From Mangrovihabitans endophyticus (GTDB lineage Bacteria > Actinomycetota > Actinomycetes > Mycobacteriales > Micromonosporaceae): a DNA stretch of 64,000 nt. The DNA lies in NCBI RefSeq assembly GCF_014646155.1, contig NZ_BMMX01000015.1, forward strand, positions 1 to 64,000. The letters are read 5' to 3'. Position 1 is the first letter of the stretch; every line of letters begins with the position of its first letter. Both the position numbers and the translations under genes were made by a program. Below are positions 24,566 through 33,357 of the stretch, one piece after another. A model generated the notes under the pieces. The model did not search any database. It saw nothing but the letters and a program-made list of their open reading frames with translations, and had not been told where the DNA came from.

Positions 24566-25072
24566 ATGAGCTCCGACGCCTGGCTGCGCCCCCTGATGGG
24601 CACGACCACTCGCGGAGAGCCGGCAGCGCGCGCCTTCATGATCGCCCTATGGCACGTCGCCCGAGTGCTGGACGCCGACCCGGGGTGGCACGCGTGGTGG
24701 CAACATAGCGGAGTGCCGACGTGTGAGCTGGGCATCGTCGCCGAGGGAAGCCTCGACCACCTGCGCCCCACCGCGGACATCCGCCAGGTCGACGGCAAGG
24801 TGCGAGCGAACTTTACCTGCGCGCTGCCCGAGCTCGACACCGATCTCCCGGCCGAGCTGGTCGAGCTGGCGACGGCCGAACTGACCGCGATGTTCGGGGT
24901 CATCCGGGTGGCGATGCGAATGCCGGAACTGCCCCCGACCCCGCCACTGCCGGAGATCCCGGCAAACGCACGCGACCTCGAAGTGACCACCAAGTCGCTG
25001 CCGTCGCTGCCACGGGAGCTGGAACAACAGGGCTATCTGACGCTGTCCGAGATCCAGGAATTCTTCGGCTGA
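24566..25072 (+). CDS. Hypothetical protein, unrecognised family
   Basis: A 168-residue soluble protein with no signal peptide or membrane helix. The N-terminal half is aromatic-rich (ALWHVARVLDADPGWHAWWQ); the middle is acidic and Leu-rich (PELDTDLPAELVELATAEL); a proline-rich stretch (ELPPTPPLPEIP) precedes a short C-terminal helix. I recognise no domain. It converges on the small CxxC gene of the WXG100-like module with a one-base gap, yet is on the opposite strand. Immunity or chaperone function is possible but unsupported. Confidence 0.6.
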   Translation: MSSDAWLRPLMGTTTRGEPAARAFMIALWHVARVLDADPGWHAWWQHSGVPTCELGIVAEGSLDHLRPTADIRQVDGKVRANFTCALPELDTDLPAELVELATAELTAMFGVIRVAMRMPELPPTPPLPEIPANARDLEVTTKSLPSLPRELEQQGYLTLSEIQEFFG

Positions 25073-25073
25073 G

Positions 25074-25415
25074 TCAGGCCGTGGACGGAGGCGCCGGATC
25101 AGGGTCGAACAACTCGAGATCCGGCGGCACAACGGACGCCTGTTCGGCGGCGGAAGCCTCGAAACCCGCCATTGGAGCCCCCTCAGGTACTGAAACACGA
25201 GAGATATAGATCCCTCGCCGACACTTGTCGCACCACGCCATGGCCGTGCCCAGCCGAGTGTCCGGATCCGCAAGGTAGCCGACCCGCATCCGGCCGCCAT
25301 CGCCGTCTGGACAAGCCACCTCGACGGCATCGGGCCAGGCTTGGTGAATCGTCAGGAAGGCGCGGAACCACGACTCCCAGACCGCCTGCGCGGAGGTCAC
25401 CTCGGCTCCCGTCAT
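25074..25415 (-). CDS. Small protein coupled to the WXG100-like putative toxin; candidate immunity protein
   Basis: A 113-residue soluble, acidic protein. The middle carries a compact zinc-finger-like stretch: VEVACPDGDGGRMRVGY, then AWCDKCRRGIYISRV, giving a Cys and a CxxC pair. The tail is acidic and proline-rich (DLELFDPDPAPPSTA). Its ATG overlaps the stop of the upstream gene (ATGA), so the two are co-translated. A small acidic gene directly after a large putative toxin is the usual place for an immunity gene. I recognise no named family. Confidence 0.62.
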   Translation of the reverse strand: MTGAEVTSAQAVWESWFRAFLTIHQAWPDAVEVACPDGDGGRMRVGYLADPDTRLGTAMAWCDKCRRGIYISRVSVPEGAPMAGFEASAAEQASVVPPDLELFDPDPAPPSTA

Positions 25416-26563
25416 CCGTCCATCAGGTGCTGATGCTCCTGCCACCATTTCCGCTCGTACGCATGAGCGCGCTGCTCCCACTGCGCAAGCTTCACCGGAT
25501 TGCGTGGCACCACCATTCCACTACGGATCTCCTCCACATGGAATCGCTCATGAGCCAGCGTACGTGCAAGCTGCTCTTCATTCACGAACGCGTCTCTGGT
25601 CAGTGTCACCCGCCCGTCAGGTGTCGTGATCCCATACAATTCGCGCCCCGGGCCGCCCCCGCTGCGAGCCTTGTCGATCACGATGGTGACGTCCGCGAGA
25701 TCAATGCCGTACTTGTGCGCCACCGCGGTCACGTTGGCCTCGCTCATGAGGATCTTGTTGCCGTTGCGGGCAATGCCGTCACCCTCGCGCATGAGCATGG
25801 GATCCTTGCCGCCGCGGGAGAGCGATTCGCGAAGACGCTGGACCAATGCGGCGAGCTTGTCTCCCTCGCCCATCAAGCGACGGAGGCTTCCGATCAGACC
25901 CCGCAGCCATCGGGCGATCTTCGCCGCCCATGACGCGCACAGCGTCGCCACCTGTTCCGCCACCAGCGGCGCCGCCAGGCCCACCGTCGCCAGTAATTCC
26001 CCCGCGTACACGATGAGGCGAGATACCGCGGTGGCCACGGCGTCACGAACCATCATCCGGACCGTGCCGATCAGCGCGCCCGCACCCTCCGTGATCAACG
26101 CCATGGTCTCGGATGCCTGCGCGAGGGCCGCCAACGACTGCTCTCGCTCGGACGCCCAGTGCCGGTACGCCGTAGCCGCGGCGCCGGACCACTCCGTCAG
26201 GTCCAGCCGGATCGCCTTGACGAGTTCGTCCGACTCCAGCCGCAACGCCTCGGCCGCGTTGCGCCAGGTTTGGGCGTGGGCGGCGATCTGTCCCGGGTCA
26301 CCGGCCAACCGGTCCAACGTTTCGGATAGGGGCTTGACGTGTTCGATCAGCCAGGCGATGCCGTACTGCAGCAGCACCCCGACCGGGTCGGACACCAAGG
26401 CCAGCCCGTCGAGCCCGGCACCAACGACGCCCAGCGAGCCGTCCACCCAGCTGTGCGTCCGCACCCCTTGCGTGATGAGCTCGATGTCTTCGGCGATCCA
26501 CACTCCCGCCCACGGGCCGTCCGAATCCTCGACGCGCCCGGCGATCAGCGGGTTGACCGTCAT
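25412..26563 (-). CDS. WXG100-like protein with a C-terminal HExxH metallopeptidase motif (putative polymorphic toxin)
   Basis: A 383-residue protein. Residues about 40-215 follow the pattern of actinobacterial type VII secretion-associated toxins: a DPVGVLLQYGIAWLIEHVKP segment, a helix with TWRNAAEALRLESDELVKAI, a WSG turn (EWSGAAATAYRHWASERE), then an amphipathic stretch. The C-terminal 110 residues hold the motif HERFH (His338, Glu339, His342) followed by acidic residues, the zinc site of gluzincin-type peptidases, with YGITTPDGRVTLTRDAF just before. It has no Sec signal peptide, consistent with type VII export. The peptidase fold is inferred from the motif alone. A coupled small gene follows. 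Confidence 0.7.
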   Translation of the reverse strand: MTVNPLIAGRVEDSDGPWAGVWIAEDIELITQGVRTHSWVDGSLGVVGAGLDGLALVSDPVGVLLQYGIAWLIEHVKPLSETLDRLAGDPGQIAAHAQTWRNAAEALRLESDELVKAIRLDLTEWSGAAATAYRHWASEREQSLAALAQASETMALITEGAGALIGTVRMMVRDAVATAVSRLIVYAGELLATVGLAAPLVAEQVATLCASWAAKIARWLRGLIGSLRRLMGEGDKLAALVQRLRESLSRGGKDPMLMREGDGIARNGNKILMSEANVTAVAHKYGIDLADVTIVIDKARSGGGPGRELYGITTPDGRVTLTRDAFVNEEQLARTLAHERFHVEEIRSGMVVPRNPVKLAQWEQRAHAYERKWWQEHQHLMDG

Positions 26564-26659
26564 TGCTCGCCCGATCGCCGCGCCATGCCGGAAGCTTCGA
26601 CAACCGGGATACCTGAGTCAACGCTTGCTCGCCAACCTGGCACGTCGATCCACATCGGC

Positions 26660-28177
26660 TCAGCCGCGGTCCACCCTCTCCGGCCGGTGCGCGCCGGGTG
26701 CTCGCTGCTCCGGCGCCGTGGTCCGCGTCACCACCGCCGCGCCGCCGACACCGATGCCCGCGTACGTGATGCGGCGTACCAGACGCAGCAGCAATCCCTG
26801 CACCACGCCCAGCGTCAATGTCGCTCCCATCGCCGCCGGCAAGGTCCATCGGGGGAGGTCGGTGCCGAGCAGGATGGGCAGATTGCGGTATGCCAGCCAG
26901 CCGAACACTCCCAGGGAGATGGTGGCCAGCGCCGGCGCCACGAATCGCCGCCAGATTGTCTCGTCGTCCGGCGAACGGTTGAGGAACAACAGCGTGGCCA
27001 GGGCGGCGAGGCACAACAGCACCAGGATGCCCAGGCCGCCGACCACCGCGAGACGCGCGTCCGGCATGGCCCCGACGGACACGTACGCGCCGAGCACGGC
27101 CGCCGCGAACAGGCTCTGGGTGATCGAGGCGACGCGGGGTGCGCCGGTACGGCGCGCGGTGCGCGCCATCACGACCGGCAACAGGCGTTCGCGGCCCGCC
27201 GCGTACAGGTAACGCGCAATGGTCTGGTGCAGCGCGATCAACGCGGCGACCAGGCCGGTGAGCAGCAGCACCCGGCCGAGCGTCACCGCCCAGGGGGCGA
27301 GACGCGCGCCCGCGAGCTGGAAGAGCAGGTCCGATCGGTACGCCGCGGCGAGGTCGCCGACCTGGCCGGCCCCGGCCGCCACCGCCGTGGTCCACGAGCC
27401 GACCACGAAGATCAACATGAGCAGCAGCACGGTCACCGGGGCGGCGCGGCCGATCGAGCGCCGCGGCCGCATCGCCTCTTCGCTGTACGCGGCGGTGGTC
27501 TCGAAGCCGGTGAAGCTCAGGATCGCGATCACCAGGAGCAGGCCGAGCCCGGCCCGGTCCAGACTCGTCGCGGTGGGCCAGGCGGCGCCGACGGCGATCC
27601 GCCCGTCGGCCGGTTCCAGCACATCGGCCAGCGCGAACCCGGTGATCACCGCCATCTCGGCGATGGCGATCAGGGCCACGACGGCGGCCACGGCGGCGAC
27701 ACGCAGTGGTCCGCAGATCGCCACGACGAGCCAGCACACCGCAGCCACCTGCCACCACGGCACGGTGAGGTGCAGCCATGCGGAGAGCAGGGGCGCGGCG
27801 GCGGCGCCGGTCACCGCGTACAGCCCGAGCTGGACACACTGATAGGAGAGCAACGCCAGCCAGGCCGCGCCGGCGCCGAGGGGTCGCCCCAGGCCGCGGG
27901 CGACCACCGCGTACAGCGCTCCGGCGTTCGGCGCACGCCGCATCATCGCGCCATATCCGAGGCTGAAGAGCAGCAGGGGTGCGGCCACCGCGACGAAGGC
28001 GAGCGCCGGCGGCGGGAGATCGTCGCGGGCGTACAGGGCCGGGACGATCGTGCAGACGACGGTCATCGGGGCCGCGGCGGTGATCGCGAAGAAGACGACG
28101 GCCGCGACGGCAAGCCGGCCTCCGGCGAGGGAGCGTGTCGCATGGTCGGTCGGGGCCACCCCTCCATTGAGCGGCAT
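26660..28177 (-). CDS. APC superfamily amino acid permease
   Basis: A 505-residue transporter with about 12-14 hydrophobic helices. The first helix starts LAVAAVVFFAITAAAPMTVV, as in the amino acid-polyamine-organocation family; GFETTAAYSEEAMRPRRSI in the middle matches the conserved helix 6-7 region. It probably imports an amino acid by proton symport; substrate unknown. The ATG at 28177 follows GGTGG; the in-frame codons upstream to 28255 lie in an AT-rich promoter region and are unlikely to be translated. TATCACT is directly repeated about 30-60 bases before the start, a possible regulator site. Confidence 0.82.
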   Translation of the reverse strand: MPLNGGVAPTDHATRSLAGGRLAVAAVVFFAITAAAPMTVVCTIVPALYARDDLPPPALAFVAVAAPLLLFSLGYGAMMRRAPNAGALYAVVARGLGRPLGAGAAWLALLSYQCVQLGLYAVTGAAAAPLLSAWLHLTVPWWQVAAVCWLVVAICGPLRVAAVAAVVALIAIAEMAVITGFALADVLEPADGRIAVGAAWPTATSLDRAGLGLLLVIAILSFTGFETTAAYSEEAMRPRRSIGRAAPVTVLLLMLIFVVGSWTTAVAAGAGQVGDLAAAYRSDLLFQLAGARLAPWAVTLGRVLLLTGLVAALIALHQTIARYLYAAGRERLLPVVMARTARRTGAPRVASITQSLFAAAVLGAYVSVGAMPDARLAVVGGLGILVLLCLAALATLLFLNRSPDDETIWRRFVAPALATISLGVFGWLAYRNLPILLGTDLPRWTLPAAMGATLTLGVVQGLLLRLVRRITYAGIGVGGAAVVTRTTAPEQRAPGAHRPERVDRG

Positions 28178-28245
28178 CGACCCACCAATAGACAACCGAA
28201 AGTGATATTGATCTGACTGATAGTGATAAGACTGTTCGCCGAAAA

Positions 28246-28275
28246 CGGCCGGCACCCCCGCGAGGGCACCGGCCG
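28246..28275 (-). terminator. Hairpin after the alcohol dehydrogenase operon
   Basis: CGGCCGG (28246-28252) pairs with CCGGCCG (28269-28275); after a two-base internal mismatch CCC pairs with GGG. It lies 16 bases past the dehydrogenase stop and ends the ABC-dehydrogenase operon. Confidence 0.55.
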
Positions 28276-28291
28276 ATTCGGATCGCTACGG

Positions 28292-29281
28292 CTACGGCTC
28301 GACCAGCGTCTTGCGTCCCACGCCGGCCCGGAATTGGCCCAGCGCCTCGGCATACGCGTCCAGCGGGAACCGGTGACTGATGAACACCCCGGGATCCAGC
28401 ACACCGCCGGCCAACAGTTCACCGGCACGGTCGAAACTGTGCAGCACCGCCATCGAGCCGGTGATGGTGATCTCGCGCCGGTAGATCTCGTACGGCTCGA
28501 TCTCCACCCGGGCGTCGTACGCCGCCACGCCGAACTGGAGGAACGTGCCGCCCCGCCCGACGCGGCCCAGGCCGTCCTTGATCGCGGCGGCCACGCCGGT
28601 GCAGTCCACCACCACGTCCCAGCCGCGCGGAGCGTCCAACTCGTCGGCGTTGGTGACCGCCGCCGTGCAACCGAGCAGCTTGGCGGTCTCCAGGCGTTCC
28701 GGGTTGAGGTCCACCATGGACACCGTGGCGGCGCCGGCCCGCTTGGCCAGCTCCAACATCATCAGCCCCATGGTGCCCGAGCCGTAGATGAGGAAGTTGT
28801 CGGCCATCCGGCGCGGCAACACGTCGAACCCGCGTACCGCACAGGACAACGGTTCGATGAGTGCCGCGTCGCGGGCCGGCAGATGCGCCGGGAGCGTGAA
28901 CAGGTTGGCCATCGGCGCGGCGACGTACTCGGCTGCCCCACCGGCGACCGAGACACCGATCGCGTTCCAGTTCTCGCACTGGTTGCCACGGGCGCGCTTG
29001 CAGTAATAGCAATGCCCGCAGTACAGCGACGGGTCCACGGCCACCTGGTCACCGACCGCATAGCCGGTGACCTCGGCGCCGACCGCGACGATCTCTCCGG
29101 CGAACTCGTGACCGGGCACGATCGGGAAGGCGGGCGCGAACTCGCCGTCCATGATGTGCAGGTCGGTGCCGCAGATTCCGACGGCGGCCGGCTTGACCAC
29201 CACGTCGGTGGGACCGGGTGTGGGGTCCGGCACGGTCTGGATCTCCAGCGTGCCGGGGGTGACGACGACCGCAGCCCTCAT
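28292..29281 (-). CDS. Zinc-dependent alcohol (polyol) dehydrogenase
   Basis: A 329-residue medium-chain dehydrogenase. Catalytic zinc ligands are Cys37 and His58-Glu59 (ICGTDLH, VPGHEFAGEI); structural zinc cysteines are Cys88, 91, 94 and 102 (YCGHCYYCKRARGNQC). The NAD motif GSGTMGLMMLELAKRAGA follows. It resembles sorbitol/threonine dehydrogenases. It overlaps the ABC permease gene (ATGA), so it probably oxidises the polyol or sugar imported by that transporter, with NAD as acceptor (Asp in VDLNPER after the Rossmann strand suggests NAD over NADP). Confidence 0.88.
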   Translation of the reverse strand: MRAAVVVTPGTLEIQTVPDPTPGPTDVVVKPAAVGICGTDLHIMDGEFAPAFPIVPGHEFAGEIVAVGAEVTGYAVGDQVAVDPSLYCGHCYYCKRARGNQCENWNAIGVSVAGGAAEYVAAPMANLFTLPAHLPARDAALIEPLSCAVRGFDVLPRRMADNFLIYGSGTMGLMMLELAKRAGAATVSMVDLNPERLETAKLLGCTAAVTNADELDAPRGWDVVVDCTGVAAAIKDGLGRVGRGGTFLQFGVAAYDARVEIEPYEIYRREITITGSMAVLHSFDRAGELLAGGVLDPGVFISHRFPLDAYAEALGQFRAGVGRKTLVEP

Positions 29282-30138
29282 TTGACCGCACCCATCGACA
29301 GACCGCGGACCAGCTTGTTCTGCGCCACCCACCCGGCGACCAGCACCGGCAACGACAGCAGGACGGCCGCCGCGGACAGGTCGGCGAGGAACGGCCCGCG
29401 TCCGGAGATGAAGCCGAGCAGGAAGATCGGCGCGGTGCTCGCGTTCGTGTCGGTCAGGTTGACCGCCAGGAAGAACTCGTTCCAGGAGAAGATGAAGCAG
29501 ATCAGCGCGGTGGCGGCCAGGCCGGGCGCGACCATCGGCAGGATGATCCGCCGGATCGAGGTGACCAGGCCGGCCCCGTCGACCTCGCCCGCCTCCAGCA
29601 CCTCACGCGGCACCTCCAGCAGGAAGGATCGCATCATCCAGACCGCGAGCGGCAGGTTCATCGCCGTGTAGAGGATGACCATGGTCCAGATGTTGTCCTT
29701 CATGCCGATCTGCACCGCGAGCAGGTAGATCGGCAGCACCGCGGCGACCACCGGCAGCATCTTGGTGGAGATGAAGAAGAACAGCACGTCGGTCCACTTC
29801 TTCACCGGCCGCAACGACAGCGCGAACGCCGCCGGCGTGGCCAGCACCACCACGAGAAGCGTGGAGAACACGCTGGCCATCAGCGAATTGAGCAGGAACG
29901 GCGTGATGTTGGTGTCGAACACCTTCTGGTAGTGATCCCACGTCGGCGTGAAGAACCACACCGGCGGGTTGGTGGTCACATCCCGGGCCTGCTTGAGGCT
30001 GGTCAGGATCATCCAGATGACCGGGAAGACGAAGATGATCCCGGCCACCCACGCGACGACACCCCAGAACCCGTTCGTGATCCGGCGTTTGGTCGTGGTG
30101 CTGGCCTTGCCGGTCACCGGCGGCGCGATCGTGGTCAT
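29278..30138 (-). CDS. Sugar ABC transporter permease (MalG-type)
   Basis: A 286-residue permease with six helices. The cytoplasmic EAA loop that docks the ATPase is EVPREVLEAGEVDGAGLVTS. It belongs to the CUT1 carbohydrate importer family. The ATG overlaps the partner permease stop (ATGA) and its own stop overlaps the dehydrogenase start. Sequence features such as WNEFFLAVNLT are typical of polyol or oligosaccharide importers. Confidence 0.88.
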   Translation of the reverse strand: MTTIAPPVTGKASTTTKRRITNGFWGVVAWVAGIIFVFPVIWMILTSLKQARDVTTNPPVWFFTPTWDHYQKVFDTNITPFLLNSLMASVFSTLLVVVLATPAAFALSLRPVKKWTDVLFFFISTKMLPVVAAVLPIYLLAVQIGMKDNIWTMVILYTAMNLPLAVWMMRSFLLEVPREVLEAGEVDGAGLVTSIRRIILPMVAPGLAATALICFIFSWNEFFLAVNLTDTNASTAPIFLLGFISGRGPFLADLSAAAVLLSLPVLVAGWVAQNKLVRGLSMGAVK

Positions 30139-31076
30139 CGGCCCTCCTCCACCTTGAACAGGCCCGAGATGACCCGCAACGCGAACGTCGCCACGATGAT
30201 CGTCAGGATCACCACGACGACACCGGCCGCGGACGCCTCGCCGTACTCGTACTTGCTGAAGATGGTCTGAGAGATCTCGTACGGCAGGTTGGTGGTCGCC
30301 GTTCCGGGACCGCCCTGGGTGATCGTGTAGATCGAGTCGAAGGTGTTCACCAGGTAGATCGAGCCGAGCAGCGCGCCCAGCTCCAGGTACTGGCGCAGAT
30401 GCGGCAGCGTCATCTGAGTGAAGATGCGCCAGGCGCCGGCCCCGTCCACGCGGGCCGCCTCCAGCACCTCATTGCTCTGCGACTGCAGGCCGGCCAGCAG
30501 GATCAGCATCATGAACGGGGTCCACTGCCACACCAGGGTGGCGATGATCGCGGTCTTCGGATACGTGGTCGCCCACGCCGTGTTGCCGCCGAAGATGCCG
30601 TTGATCAGACCGTAGTCGGGGTTGTAGAGGCCGTGCTTCCAGAGCAGGGCAGCCGCCACCGGCATGATCAGGAACGGGGTGATCAGCATGGTCCGGACGA
30701 TGGAGCGGCCGAGGAACTTGCGGTCCAGCAGGACCGCCAGGGCCAGTCCGAGGATCATCGAGAAGATGACCGCACCGGCGGTGAGGACCACCGTGTTGAA
30801 CAGGGCGCTGCGCAGCCGGTTGTCGGTGAGCACGGTGACGTAGTTGTCGAACCCGACGAACTTCTTCGACCCCGGGCGCAGCGCGTTCCAGCTCAGCGTG
30901 GAGAAATAGAGCGTGATCAGGAACGGCACCTGAGTCACGATGATGGCGAAGATCAGCGCGGGCAGCAGCGGGGCGCGTCGCACCCACCGCTCTTTGGCGC
31001 CGCCCTTGGCGGGTGCGGGGGTTTTGGGGGGCGGGGTGTCCGTCTTCTCGTCCGCCCGGGGAATGACATCAGTCAT
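30135..31076 (-). CDS. Sugar ABC transporter permease (MalF-type)
   Basis: A 313-residue CUT1 permease with a 35-residue Pro/Lys-rich cytoplasmic N-terminus and six helices. The EAA loop reads NEVLEAARVDGAGAWRIFTQ. It pairs with the MalG-type protein to form the channel. The gene follows the binding-protein gene after a 71-base gap and overlaps its partner by four bases. Confidence 0.88.
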   Translation of the reverse strand: MTDVIPRADEKTDTPPPKTPAPAKGGAKERWVRRAPLLPALIFAIIVTQVPFLITLYFSTLSWNALRPGSKKFVGFDNYVTVLTDNRLRSALFNTVVLTAGAVIFSMILGLALAVLLDRKFLGRSIVRTMLITPFLIMPVAAALLWKHGLYNPDYGLINGIFGGNTAWATTYPKTAIIATLVWQWTPFMMLILLAGLQSQSNEVLEAARVDGAGAWRIFTQMTLPHLRQYLELGALLGSIYLVNTFDSIYTITQGGPGTATTNLPYEISQTIFSKYEYGEASAAGVVVVILTIIVATFALRVISGLFKVEEGR

Positions 31077-31147
31077 CGGATCGAGCCTTCCTTATGCGGG
31101 TGCGCCGCCGCCGAGCTGATCTCTGACGACGGCGCACCCGAGCTCCC

Positions 31148-32512
31148 TTACTGGTAGTTCTTCGCCACGTCCTCGGCGAGCTTCTGTCCGTCGTTGAGTG
31201 CGGCGTCGACCGTCTTGCTGCCGGCGATCGCTGCGCTCAGTTCCTGCGAGACCTTGGTGCCGAGGTCGGCGAACTCCGGGATGCCGACGAACTGCACACC
31301 CAGCGCGGGCCGCGGCTGCACACCCGGGTTGGTCGGGTCCGCGTGCTCGATGGAGCCGAGGGTGATGTCGGCGAAGGCCTTCGCCGAGTCCTTGTACTCC
31401 GGGATCGAGTAGGTCGAGGTGCGCTTGCCGGACGGCACACGCGACCAGCCGAGCTTCTCGCCGACCAGCTTCTCGTAGTCCTTACCGGTGGCCCAGGAGA
31501 TGAACTTCCACGCCGCGTCCTCCTTCTTCGTGGTCTTGGGCATGGCCCACGCCCAGGTCCACAGCCAGCCGGAGTACTCGGTCTTGTTCACCGGGGCGTA
31601 CGCGTAACCGACCTTGCCCGCCACCTTGCTGGCGTTCGGGTCTTCCAGCGTGCCGGCCGCCGAGGTGGCGTCGTACCACATGGCCGCCTTGCCCTGGCTG
31701 AAGGTGTTCAGGCACTCGGTGAAGCCGGCCTGCGGCGCGCCCGACTCGCCGTGCTCCTTGATCAGGTTGACGTAGAAGTTCGCCGCTTCCTTGAACTCCG
31801 GCGCATTCACCTTCGGCGTCCAGTCCTTCTCGAACCAGGTGCCGCCGTAGGTGTTCACCACGGTGGTCAGCGGCGCGAACATCTCGCCCCAGCCGGGCAG
31901 ACCACGCAGGCAGATGCCCGCCACGCCGCTGGACTTGTCGTCCAGCTTGGCCGCGAAGTCGGCCACCTGCGCCCAGGTCGGGTGCTCCGGCATGGTGAGG
32001 CCCTTGGCCTCGAACATCTCCTTGTTGTACATCAGGAACGACGACTCGCCGTAGAACGGCGCGGCGTACATCTTGCCGTCCTCGCCGGTCAGCGACTGCA
32101 CCATCGGCTTGATCAGGTCGGCCTTGTCGTACCCGGAGTCCGCGTCAGCCTGGGTGGACAGCTCGTGCAGCCAGCCGTTCTTCGCCCAGATCGGCACCTC
32201 GTACGCGCCGACCGTGGCGACGTCGTACTGTCCGCCCTGGTTGGCCACGTCCTGCGTCACCTTGTCCCGCAGCTCGTTCTCCGGCAGGACGGTGAACCGG
32301 ACCTTGATGCCGGTCTCCTTGGTGAAGTTGTCGGCGGTGAGCTTCTGGATGTCCTCCATCTGCGGGTTGCCGACCATCAGCGCGGTGATGGTGTCGTCAC
32401 CGGAGTCACCGCTGCCGCCGGTGGACCCGGCTCCGGAACACCCGGACAGCACGAGGGCACCGGCGGCCGCCCCGGCAATCAGGAACGAAACTTTCTTACC
32501 TGGTTTCTGCAC
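31148..32512 (-). CDS. Extracellular solute-binding lipoprotein (sugar/polyol, family 1)
   Basis: A 454-residue lipoprotein that captures the substrate outside the membrane. Signal peptide and lipobox LSGC give Cys25 as the lipid anchor, then a Gly/Ser-rich linker. The mature part matches family 1 binding proteins: VGNPQMEDIQKLTADNFTKE, PFYGESSFLMYNKEMFEAKG and GKAAMWYDATSAAGTLEDP. It resembles mannitol/sorbitol-binding proteins of the SmoE type, which fits the polyol dehydrogenase at the end of the operon. The GTG start has GGAGGATC upstream. No ATPase gene is present; a shared MsiK-like ATPase elsewhere is likely. Confidence 0.88.
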   Translation of the reverse strand: MQKPGKKVSFLIAGAAAGALVLSGCSGAGSTGGSGDSGDDTITALMVGNPQMEDIQKLTADNFTKETGIKVRFTVLPENELRDKVTQDVANQGGQYDVATVGAYEVPIWAKNGWLHELSTQADADSGYDKADLIKPMVQSLTGEDGKMYAAPFYGESSFLMYNKEMFEAKGLTMPEHPTWAQVADFAAKLDDKSSGVAGICLRGLPGWGEMFAPLTTVVNTYGGTWFEKDWTPKVNAPEFKEAANFYVNLIKEHGESGAPQAGFTECLNTFSQGKAAMWYDATSAAGTLEDPNASKVAGKVGYAYAPVNKTEYSGWLWTWAWAMPKTTKKEDAAWKFISWATGKDYEKLVGEKLGWSRVPSGKRTSTYSIPEYKDSAKAFADITLGSIEHADPTNPGVQPRPALGVQFVGIPEFADLGTKVSQELSAAIAGSKTVDAALNDGQKLAEDVAKNYQ

Positions 32513-32538
32513 AGCAGATCCTCCGTTTTACAGACGCA

Positions 32539-32559
32539 CATTGGCCGGACCGGCCAATG
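32539..32559. promoter_or_regulatory. Perfect 21-bp palindrome before the binding-protein gene
   Basis: The ten bases CATTGGCCGG (32539-32548) are mirrored exactly by CCGGCCAATG (32550-32559) around one central base. It is 26 bases upstream of the binding-protein start and 36 bases downstream of the DeoR stop. The symmetric form fits an operator for a dimeric repressor, most likely the adjacent DeoR protein; it could also weakly attenuate the deoR transcript. Confidence 0.55.
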
Positions 32560-32595
32560 ATCGCCGGCCACAGGGAACGGTATTTGTTTTTTCTC

Positions 32596-33357
32596 CTAGA
32601 CTCGGATGACTTGCGGCCCGAGTCGTGAATAGCGGTGCGCCTCGGACGCCGGCAATGCGGTGTCCGTGACCAGTGATTCAAAATCCGATATCTCGGCGAA
32701 CCGGCAGAACGTCCGCACGCCGAATTTGGTGTGTATGCCGGCGAAGATGCGCCGTCGAGCGGCCCGCACGGCCTGTGCCTTCACGTCGGCCACCGCGGGA
32801 TCGGGGGTGGTGAGGCCGACCTCGCGGGAGATGCCGTTGGCACCCACGAAGGCGAGGTCGATGACGAAGCCGCCGAGCATGCCACTGGCCCAGTGGTCGA
32901 CCGTGGCCAGCGTCCGCCCCCGGACCCGGCCACCGAGCAGCAGCACGGTGATCGGGGTGTTGGTGGACAGCCAGGCCGCCGTGTTCAGCGACGCGGTGAC
33001 CACGGTGAGCGGACGGTCGGTGGGCAACGCCTCGGCGATCAACTGGGGGGTGAATCCCTCGTCGATGAAGATCGTCTCGGCGTCGCCGATCAGACCTACC
33101 GCGGCCGCCGCGATACGCCTCTTCTCCGGGACCCCGCGCGTGGTGCGCATGGCCAGGTCGGTCTCGAACTTGGCGGTCTCCACCGGATAGGCACCACCGT
33201 GCGTACGCCGGAGCAGACCGTGCTTTTCGAGCAGGCGCAGATCTCGCCGAATTGTCTCCGCGGAAACGGTCAGCTCAGCGGCGAGTTTGGCAACGTCGAC
33301 CTCGCCCTGACGCCGAGCCAGAGCGACGATCTGGTGTTGCCGCTCGTCAGCATTCAA
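32596..33357 (-). CDS. DeoR family regulator of the sugar ABC operon
   Basis: A 253-residue repressor. The N-terminal winged helix (RQHQIVALARRQGEVDVAKL, then VSAETIRRDLRLLEKHGLLR and RTHGGAYPV) is followed by a sugar-phosphate-binding domain with IFIDEGFTPQLIAEAL, VTASLNTAAWL and the block DLAFVGANGIS. DeoR proteins usually sense phosphorylated sugars. The TTG at 33357 is preceded by GGAGG at seven bases, better than the GTG at 33378. It heads the operon and probably controls the binding protein, permeases and dehydrogenase downstream. Confidence 0.88.
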   Translation of the reverse strand: MNADERQHQIVALARRQGEVDVAKLAAELTVSAETIRRDLRLLEKHGLLRRTHGGAYPVETAKFETDLAMRTTRGVPEKRRIAAAAVGLIGDAETIFIDEGFTPQLIAEALPTDRPLTVVTASLNTAAWLSTNTPITVLLLGGRVRGRTLATVDHWASGMLGGFVIDLAFVGANGISREVGLTTPDPAVADVKAQAVRAARRRIFAGIHTKFGVRTFCRFAEISDFESLVTDTALPASEAHRYSRLGPQVIRV

